DNA of 27,817 nt from a virus: IMG/VR virus record IMGVR_UViG_3300048547_000183, positions 1 through 27,817 of that record; one strand, written 5' to 3'. How positions within the stretch are numbered: position 1 is the stretch's first letter; each line of letters starts with the position of its first letter. This document shows positions 16,772-22,893 of this stretch, piece after piece. The translations under genes and the position numbers were made by a program. The notes under the pieces are model-generated. The model made no database searches. It was given only the letters and a program-made list of their open reading frames with translations, and was not told the DNA's origin.

Positions 16772-18379
16772 ATGGCAACAGTAATTCAAATTAAAAGAAG
16801 CACAGGAGCAACAGCGCCGACAGTCTCAGACTTGTCAGAAGGCGAATTAGCTTATGTGCAAGACCGTTCGAATTCAGGTGCTTCTGCTAAATTGTTCATA
16901 GAATCTGTAGACTCATTAGGGGCGGCAGTCATTCACGAAGTTGGTGGTAAATACTACACCGATATCGTAGATGGTTCATCTGCTACACCTAACGACTGGT
17001 TAGTCGGTAATGGGTCATCATCAGGTGGTACATTAAAACTTATGGAAGATTCCGATAACGGAACAAACTTCATAGGTCTTAAAGCTGCTGATACATTAGG
17101 TTCTAGCATAACATTTACAGTGCCTAGTGCAGACGGTTCAAACGGACAAGTTTTAGGAACAGACGGTTCAGGAAACTTATCATTCGTTTCAACAACATCA
17201 ACACTTGAAGGTGCAGATGATACAGATATTTCTAGCCCAGCAGCAGGACATGTTCTTGTTCATGACGGTTCAGATTCATTTGATAATGTCGCAATTTCAG
17301 GTGACGCAACATTAGCTTCTAATGGTGCTCTAACAATTTCTGCTAACGCAATTGAAAACTCAATGTTAGCGGGTTCAATTTCATACGACAAGATTGATTT
17401 CTTAGTTGATGAAGACAACATGGCATCTGATTCAGCTGTTAAAGTTCCTTCACAACAATCAGTAAAGGCGTATGTTGATTCACAATTAACTGCTCAAGAT
17501 TTAGATATCGCTGGTGACAGTGGAACAGGTGCAGTTGATTTAGATTCACAATCTTTAACCTTAACAGGTGGAACAGGTGTGACAACAACTGCATCAAACC
17601 AAGCAATCACTTTTGCGATTGGTCAGTCAGTTGGAACAACCGACAATGTGACATTTAACAATGTCGATGTTGACGGTACACTTACATCAGATGATATTAC
17701 ATCAACTAACATTTCTGCTTCAGGAAACTTAACTGTTTCAGGAAACTTAACTGTTAACGGTACAACAACTACAGTAAACTCAACAACTACATCAGTTGCT
17801 GACCCTGTTTTTGAAATCGGTGATGACGCTTCAGATGACAACCTAGACAGAGGTATTAAATTTAAGTATAACGATGGTTCTGCTAAAGTAGGTTTCTTTG
17901 GTTTAGACGATTCATCAGGTAAGTTTGTTGCATTAAGTTCAGCGACAGATAGTTCTTCAACATTTACTGGTACAGCGATGAACGCAGTATTCGGTGGAAT
18001 CGAAGGTACTGGTCTTGCATTAAGTGGTTCAATCACTTCAATAGACGGTGCAGCTCCAACAGCAGGACAATTACTAATCGGTAATGGTTCTAACGGAGAT
18101 ATGGAACTTGCAGCTTTAACTGCTGGTGAAGGTATTGATGTCACTAACGCTGACGGCGCAATCACAATTGCCGCTGAAGTTGGTACTGAATCTAACTTAG
18201 GTGCTGTTATCGTAGACGCTGGCGAAGGTATGGATGTTTCATACTCAGGCGGAACAGTGACAGTTGCTGGTGAAGATGCAACAACATCTAATAAAGGTAT
18301 TGCTTCTTTTGTAAGTGATAACTTTACAGTATCATCAGGCGCAGTTTCAATTACTGCTATTGACGGCGGAACATTTTAA
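16772..18379 (+). CDS. Modular tail-fibre protein (535 aa)
   Basis: The N terminus MATVIQIKRSTGATAPT, then LSEGELAYVQD, is the attachment-type domain found at the start of many phage fibre proteins (similar to the N-terminal domain of the Bordetella phage tropism determinant). Then come fibre beta repeats: SADGSNGQVLGTDGSGNLSF, an APSQ-type KVPSQQSVKAYVDSQL block, AVGTTDNVTFNNVDVDGTL, and the NLTVNGTTTTVNSTTTS module near residues 320-348 with a following VFEIGDD...DRGIKFKYNDG domain. The C terminus is AIDGGTF. It starts after a perfect AGGAG and a long leader from a late promoter. Fibre or receptor-binding function is inferred from these modules. No catalytic motif is seen. Confidence 0.8.
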   Translation: MATVIQIKRSTGATAPTVSDLSEGELAYVQDRSNSGASAKLFIESVDSLGAAVIHEVGGKYYTDIVDGSSATPNDWLVGNGSSSGGTLKLMEDSDNGTNFIGLKAADTLGSSITFTVPSADGSNGQVLGTDGSGNLSFVSTTSTLEGADDTDISSPAAGHVLVHDGSDSFDNVAISGDATLASNGALTISANAIENSMLAGSISYDKIDFLVDEDNMASDSAVKVPSQQSVKAYVDSQLTAQDLDIAGDSGTGAVDLDSQSLTLTGGTGVTTTASNQAITFAIGQSVGTTDNVTFNNVDVDGTLTSDDITSTNISASGNLTVSGNLTVNGTTTTVNSTTTSVADPVFEIGDDASDDNLDRGIKFKYNDGSAKVGFFGLDDSSGKFVALSSATDSSSTFTGTAMNAVFGGIEGTGLALSGSITSIDGAAPTAGQLLIGNGSNGDMELAALTAGEGIDVTNADGAITIAAEVGTESNLGAVIVDAGEGMDVSYSGGTVTVAGEDATTSNKGIASFVSDNFTVSSGAVSITAIDGGTF

Positions 18380-18409
18380 TTAATTTTTTTAGTCAATAGG
18401 AGATAAGAA

Positions 18410-19237
18410 ATGGCAACAGTAATTCAATTTAAAAGAAGTTCTACTCAGAACGCTACTCCAGGAACAGGTGACCTTGCTCTTGGTGAATTAGCTGTCAACA
18501 CTTATCACGGTAGATTTTATACCGAGAAGAATGACGGTTCAGCAGCTGTAGTAGAGATTGGGTCTAACCCAAGTTCTTTGCAAATTAACGATGCTATTAC
18601 TTTTCCTACTAGTGACGGAACATCAGGACAGGTCTTACAAACAAACGGAAGTGGAACACTTTCTTTTGCAGACCAACCAAGTTCTGGTATAGTCATTTAT
18701 ACATACTCAATCACTTCAACAGGTACAACCATATCAGGTGCTGATGACAATAACAACACATTGTCTTACACACCTGGAAGTGAACAAGTATTCTTAAATG
18801 GTGTTAAACTAGTTGATGGCGGGGCAGATTATACTGCAACTTCATCATCAGTCGTCACGCTTGCTGAAAATGCAATCAGCGGAGATACTGTACAAGTAGT
18901 CGCAATAACCAGTGCTGCTAATTTAGTAGAAGGTTATTATACTGCATCAAGTTTCTCCACAACATCATCTAATCAAGTGTTGTCAGCAAATGCAATTGCT
19001 AACAAAGCAATTAAATTTGTGATAAACGCAACACACGCCTCAGCAGGTACACACGCTGCTGAAGTGTTATTGATAAATGATGGCAGTTCTGCTTATTTTG
19101 TACAATATGGTGATGTCTTTTCATCATCATCTTTGTTCTCATTGAGTGCAGATGTAGACTCAGGTAATATGAGATTACTAATTACACCTGCTAATACTAA
19201 CACAACAGTGGATACATTCCAAATTAGACATTCATAG
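18410..19237 (+). CDS. Fibre protein with shared C-terminal domain, member 1 (275 aa)
   Basis: The N terminus MATVIQFKRSSTQNATPGTG, then LGELAVNTYHGRFYTEKNDG, is closely related to the gene before it; the first 30 bases differ by about one base between the two genes. The TSDGTSGQVLQTNGSGTLSF module follows at residues about 66-88. Residues about 115-172 (VFLNGVKLVDGGADYTATSS) are another fibre-type beta domain. The final 100 residues (EVLLINDGSSAYFVQYGDV, then SADVDSGNMRLLITPANTNT) recur in the two following genes. The AGGAG at 18398-18402 is well placed. It is probably a receptor-facing fibre component. Confidence 0.75.
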   Translation: MATVIQFKRSSTQNATPGTGDLALGELAVNTYHGRFYTEKNDGSAAVVEIGSNPSSLQINDAITFPTSDGTSGQVLQTNGSGTLSFADQPSSGIVIYTYSITSTGTTISGADDNNNTLSYTPGSEQVFLNGVKLVDGGADYTATSSSVVTLAENAISGDTVQVVAITSAANLVEGYYTASSFSTTSSNQVLSANAIANKAIKFVINATHASAGTHAAEVLLINDGSSAYFVQYGDVFSSSSLFSLSADVDSGNMRLLITPANTNTTVDTFQIRHS

Positions 19238-19246
19238 GAGTAAGAT

Positions 19247-19657
19247 ATGCCAATAACAAACGCATTTAAAATCGCTGAGTTGATTCGTCATATGTCCTAT
19301 AATAGCACTGATGATGTAATTGAGATAACAAAAGGAACAACCGACTTAAATAAAGTAAAGGGAGATGCAACTTATACCGCAACTACCGAAGTCGCACTTG
19401 ATACTTTTGCTCACGCATCATTTAGAGCTGCTCGATATATTGTAGCAATGTCTGAGGGAAGTAATTTCCATTCAACTGAAATCATGATTGTTCATGATGG
19501 AAGTGCTGTGACATTAACTCAATATGGTACATTGAAAGATACAACTTTAGCAACTTTTGACGCTGATATAAGTGGGGATAATGTAAGACTGTTAGTGACT
19601 CCAGCGAGCACTAACTCAACAGTCGTAAAATATCAAGGAACACTGATAGACGCTTAA
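19247..19657 (+). CDS. Fibre protein consisting mainly of the shared C-terminal domain, member 2 (136 aa)
   Basis: The short N-terminal part (FKIAELIRHMSYNSTDDVIE) has no obvious relative in the window. Residues about 43-136 carry the shared domain: STEIMIVHDGSAVTLTQYGT, DADISGDNVRLLVTPASTNS, ending TLIDA. The Shine-Dalgarno AGGAG overlaps the previous TAG stop, nine bases before the ATG. The gene ends a transcription unit, with a strong terminator 21 bases after the stop. It looks like a free-standing version of the C-terminal domain of its neighbours, perhaps a fibre tip. Confidence 0.72.
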   Translation: MPITNAFKIAELIRHMSYNSTDDVIEITKGTTDLNKVKGDATYTATTEVALDTFAHASFRAARYIVAMSEGSNFHSTEIMIVHDGSAVTLTQYGTLKDTTLATFDADISGDNVRLLVTPASTNSTVVKYQGTLIDA

Positions 19658-19677
19658 TTATAAAAGATATTCTTTTA

Positions 19678-19703
19678 GGGGACTTTCGAGTCCCCTTTTT
19701 TTT
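19678..19703 (+). terminator. Strong intrinsic terminator
   Basis: GGGGACT, a TTCG loop, then AGTCCCC make a perfect 7-base-pair stem with a stable UUCG tetraloop, followed by eight T. It is the only classical rho-independent terminator I see in the window and separates the fibre group ending at 19657 from the next promoter at 19719. Confidence 0.95.
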
Positions 19704-19718
19704 GGCACTTTCAAATCG

Positions 19719-19726
19719 CATAAATA
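19719..19726 (+). promoter_or_regulatory. T4-type late promoter (CATAAATA), predicted leaderless start
   Basis: One mismatch to TATAAATA. With T4 spacing +1 falls near 19732, one base before the ATG at 19733. The position just after a strong terminator supports that it is a real promoter. Confidence 0.65.
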
Positions 19727-19732
19727 GTTATC

Positions 19733-20566
19733 ATGGCATCAAAAGTAAAATTTTTTGCAGACTTAGGATTACAATCTGCTCTCAACACCCAAGTTGATGG
19801 AGACTTGACTGTTGCTGGTGATTTAACAGTCACAGGTACTACAGTCACAGTAAATTCGTCAACAACAAGTGTTGAAGACTCAATGCTTGAACTCGCAAAT
19901 TCAAATACGAGTGCAGATATAATAGACATTGGTATTTACGGAAATTACAATGATGGTTTATCAGATGGCGGTGCATCAGAATATACAGGATTATTCAGAG
20001 ATGCAACAGACTCAACATGGAAATTATTTGAAGGTCTAGAAGTAGAACCTTCTACATCTGTAAACACATCAGGTTCAGGATATACTCTTGCAGATTTACA
20101 AGTCGGTGACTTAACTGCAACTACAATTACAGCGACAAATTCATTAACTGGCGCTAGTATGACTTATCCAACCTCAGACGGAACAAACGGACAAGTACTA
20201 ACAACTAATGGAAGTGGCACGCTTTCATTTCAAGACGCTTCAGGATTAGAGAGTGGAACAATCACAACAACATCTACCTCAATAACAGATTTAGATACAT
20301 TTACTGTATCATCTTCAAGAGGTGGAAAATATACAATAACATTGTCAGATTCGACATCAGGTGTATATCAGACTACAGAGATACATTTAATACACGATGG
20401 TTCTTCAAGTTCAATGTCTCAATTCGGTACAGTTCTTCAAGGTGGTAGTTCAGAACTCGCCACTTTCTCTACAGATGTATCGAGTGGGAGTGTCAGATTA
20501 AGAGTCACCCCTGCATCTACTAATTCTACAAAAATAAGTTTCAAAAAAATTCTCATAGATGTCTGA
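19733..20566 (+). CDS. Fibre protein with shared C-terminal domain, member 3 (277 aa)
   Basis: The N-terminal third carries GDLTVAGDLTVTGTTVTVNS, then TSVEDSMLELANSN, the same module as in the genes at 16772 and 20861, and a IDIGIYGNYNDG...YTGLFRDATDSTWKLFEGL domain familiar from marine phage fibres. The YPTSDGTNGQVLTTNGSGTL module lies near residues 143-165. Residues about 173-277 form the shared C-terminal domain (TTEIHLIHDGSSSSMSQFGT, then DVSSGSVRLRVTPASTNS, ending ILIDV). The ATG is only six bases after a late-promoter box, so there is no Shine-Dalgarno on that transcript. It is likely a fibre or adhesin. Confidence 0.75.
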   Translation: MASKVKFFADLGLQSALNTQVDGDLTVAGDLTVTGTTVTVNSSTTSVEDSMLELANSNTSADIIDIGIYGNYNDGLSDGGASEYTGLFRDATDSTWKLFEGLEVEPSTSVNTSGSGYTLADLQVGDLTATTITATNSLTGASMTYPTSDGTNGQVLTTNGSGTLSFQDASGLESGTITTTSTSITDLDTFTVSSSRGGKYTITLSDSTSGVYQTTEIHLIHDGSSSSMSQFGTVLQGGSSELATFSTDVSSGSVRLRVTPASTNSTKISFKKILIDV

Positions 20567-20567
20567 T

Positions 20568-20589
20568 ATGTACACTTTTAAAGGTACAT
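20568..20589 (+). other. Hairpin after the 277-residue fibre gene
   Basis: ATGTAC and GTACAT pair over a short inner CTT/AAG stem with one bulged A. No T run follows, so it is not a standard terminator. It may protect the 3' end of the upstream message. Confidence 0.5.
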
Positions 20590-20593
20590 GATT

Positions 20594-20601
20594 ACTAAAT
20601 A
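20594..20601 (+). promoter_or_regulatory. Possible weak late promoter (ACTAAATA)
   Basis: Two mismatches to TATAAATA, both at the 5' end. The 76-base gap between genes and the location before a new gene pair support a promoter. A tight inverted repeat (GTGTTAA-G-TTAACAC, 20605-20619) covers the expected start site near 20607. Confidence 0.4.
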
Positions 20602-20642
20602 AAGGTGTTAAGTTAACACTAAACTATTAATAGGACACAATA

Positions 20643-20861
20643 ATGGCAACACAAAACACATTTGTAATAGAGTATGGGTTAACAGTCGGTTCAACAGAAA
20701 TAATCACATCAGCAGGAAAACTCGTTGCTAGTGCAATTTCAGAGTTAGATACAGATGATTTATCAGAAGGTTCGACTAACCAATATTTCACAACATCAAG
20801 ATTCAACACATCTTTTGATACGAGACTAGCGAATGCTACAATTGACGGAGGTACTATCTAA
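20643..20861 (+). CDS. Short fibre-associated protein ending DGGTI (72 aa)
   Basis: The first half (NTFVIEYGLTVGSTEIITSAG) matches the start of the next protein (KNFIIKNGLTVGSTEVIDSSG). The second half has LDTDDLSEGSTNQYFTTSRF, a single copy of the repeat that occurs many times in that protein. It ends TIDGGTI, close to the DGGTF end of the genes at 16382 and 16772. It is thus a truncated-looking paralogue or small partner of the 666-residue fibre. Its stop overlaps the next ATG as TAATG. A weak AGGA lies about eight bases before its own start. Confidence 0.72.
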   Translation: MATQNTFVIEYGLTVGSTEIITSAGKLVASAISELDTDDLSEGSTNQYFTTSRFNTSFDTRLANATIDGGTI

Positions 20862-22861
20862 TGTCAAGTAAGAATTTTATAATTAAAAATGGTCTTACTG
20901 TAGGTTCTACCGAAGTTATTGATTCTTCAGGTATCATTCAAGGCGCCGCTGTAAATGAGGCGATTGATGATAGAGTAGATGCATTACTAACAGCGGGTGC
21001 AGGAATATCATTATCATATGATGACTCTGCTGGTACGCTAACAATCACAGGTAATGTCGGAGATATCACAGGAGTAAATGCTGGTGCAGGTCTAACAGGA
21101 ACTGCAACATCAGGAGATGCAACACTGAATGTCGGTGCAGGTAACGGTATTACTGTAAACGCAGACGACATCGCAGTTAACATGGGTGCATTTAGTACCT
21201 CAGATTTAACAGAAGGTTCAAACAAATATTTTACAGACGAAAGAGTAGACGATAGAGTTAATGCTTTAATCACAGCAGGTTCAAACATCACAACAACATA
21301 TGATGACGCCGCTGGTACTTTAACAATCGCTGCTACAGAAGATAACCTTTCAAACAACGATACAGATGACCTTTCAGAAGGTTCAACAAACTTATACTAT
21401 ACTGATGCAAGAGCAAGAGCTGCTATATCAGCAAGTGGAGATTTGTCCTATAACTCCACAACTGGTGTAATCTCATTCACTAACGATGCTGGTGACATAG
21501 AAAGTGTAGTCGCAGGTTCTGGTTTAACAGGAGGCGGCACATCAGGTGATGTCACATTAAATGTTATAGGTGGTGACGGTATCACTGCTAATGCAAATGA
21601 CATCGCATTGTCATCATCAGTTGCTGGCGATGGATTAGGATACTCATCAGGTGTTCTATCAGTCGGAGTAGACGCTAGTTCAATAGAAATAGATTCAGAT
21701 AACCTGCAAGTAAAAGCAGGTGGTATCACAAATGCAATGTTGGCGGGTTCTATCGACCAATCTAAACTATCAGGTGGTATTTTAAATTCACAATTAGCAA
21801 ATAGTTCAGTCACAGTCAATTCAAATACAGTAGCATTAGGTGCTTCTATAACTTTAGACACAGGCGACTTTGCAGAAAATGGAAATCTATTTTATACAGA
21901 CGAGAGAGTTGATGATAGAGTTTCAAACTTACTAACAGCAGGTTCAAATGTTTCATTATCGTATGACGATGTAAACGGAACTTTGACAATTTCTGCTACA
22001 GAAGATAACTTGTCGAATAACACGACTTCTGATTTAGCAGAAGGTACAAATCTTTATTTCACTAACGCAAGAGCAGATGCTAGAGTCAATGCTGTATTAC
22101 CAAATACAGGAAGTTTAACAGAAGGTTCAAACTTATACTTTACAAATGAAAGAGTAGATGATAGAGTTAATGCTTTATTGGCAGCAGGTACAGGTATCAC
22201 ATTATCATATGATGACGCCGCTAACACTTTAACAATTGGTGGTACTGCTCAATACGGAGATTCAGATGCTAGAGATGCAATCTCAGTCACAGATTCAGGT
22301 GGCGACGGTTCTCTTGCTTATAACAGTTCAACAGGTGTTATAACTTATACAGGACCTAGTGCAAGTGAAGTTAGAGCTCATTTAAGTGCAGGTACTGGTG
22401 TATCATATTCAAGTGGTCAATTCAGTATCGGTCAGGCAGTTGGCACATCAGACAATGTGACCTTTAACAATGCAGTTATATCAGGTGATTTAACAGTTAA
22501 TGGTTCAACAACAACTGTATCTTCTACAAATACAACAATCGAAGATTCATTGTTAGAATTAGGAACAGGAACTACAGGTTCTCCTTCTAACGATGCTGGT
22601 ATTGTTATTGAAAGAGGAGATGAGTCTAATGTGTTTATGGGTTGGGACGATAGTGCAAGTGCATTTATGTTCGCTTCAACAACTGCAACAGGTTCATCAA
22701 CAGGCGCTTTATCATTGACACACGCTGCTGTCAATACAGGTGCTTTAACAGTGACTAACGCAACAAATAGTGGCGGTACAGCAAGAAATGTGTATCAATC
22801 AACTTCTGCTCCAACTGGTTCAGACGGTGCAGTTGGTGATATGTGGATTTTATACTCTTAA
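20861..22861 (+). CDS. Long repetitive tail-fibre protein (666 aa)
   Basis: After an N-terminal attachment-like segment (FIIKNGLTVGSTEVIDSSG) the protein has repeated fibre units of the kind DLTEGSNKYFTDERVDDRVN, then ALITAGSNITTTYDDAAGTL, at residues about 29-65, 107-150, 165-185, 335-385, 390-410 and 418-455. These units mix with GAGLTGTATSGDATLNVGAG-like segments. Near residues 525-570 it has AVGTSDNVTFNNAVISGDLT and the TVNGSTTTVSSTNTT module shared with two other genes. The C terminus (TGSDGAVGDMWILYS) resembles that of the 530-residue fibre. Such repeats are usual in marine T4-like fibre proteins. Start overlaps the preceding stop. Confidence 0.8.
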   Translation: MSSKNFIIKNGLTVGSTEVIDSSGIIQGAAVNEAIDDRVDALLTAGAGISLSYDDSAGTLTITGNVGDITGVNAGAGLTGTATSGDATLNVGAGNGITVNADDIAVNMGAFSTSDLTEGSNKYFTDERVDDRVNALITAGSNITTTYDDAAGTLTIAATEDNLSNNDTDDLSEGSTNLYYTDARARAAISASGDLSYNSTTGVISFTNDAGDIESVVAGSGLTGGGTSGDVTLNVIGGDGITANANDIALSSSVAGDGLGYSSGVLSVGVDASSIEIDSDNLQVKAGGITNAMLAGSIDQSKLSGGILNSQLANSSVTVNSNTVALGASITLDTGDFAENGNLFYTDERVDDRVSNLLTAGSNVSLSYDDVNGTLTISATEDNLSNNTTSDLAEGTNLYFTNARADARVNAVLPNTGSLTEGSNLYFTNERVDDRVNALLAAGTGITLSYDDAANTLTIGGTAQYGDSDARDAISVTDSGGDGSLAYNSSTGVITYTGPSASEVRAHLSAGTGVSYSSGQFSIGQAVGTSDNVTFNNAVISGDLTVNGSTTTVSSTNTTIEDSLLELGTGTTGSPSNDAGIVIERGDESNVFMGWDDSASAFMFASTTATGSSTGALSLTHAAVNTGALTVTNATNSGGTARNVYQSTSAPTGSDGAVGDMWILYS

Positions 22862-22874
22862 TAAATAGAGTATA
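22851..22874 (+). repeat. Inverted repeat enclosing stop codon and promoter box
   Basis: TATACTC (22851-22857) pairs with GAGTATA (22868-22874). The ten-base loop holds the TAA stop of the 666-residue gene and the AATAAATA box. Confidence 0.6.
22860..22867 (+). promoter_or_regulatory. Probable T4-type late promoter (AATAAATA)
   Basis: One mismatch to TATAAATA; it overlaps the upstream TAA stop. Expected +1 is near 22873, with a 20-base leader that has only a weak GGGA before the ATG at 22894. Confidence 0.55.
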
Positions 22875-22893
22875 TACTTTGGGAAAATTATAA

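Noticed and set aside
16772-17000. Diversity-generating retroelement target, because the N terminus resembles a tropism determinant
   Set aside because: No reverse transcriptase, template repeat or C-type lectin variable region is visible in the window.
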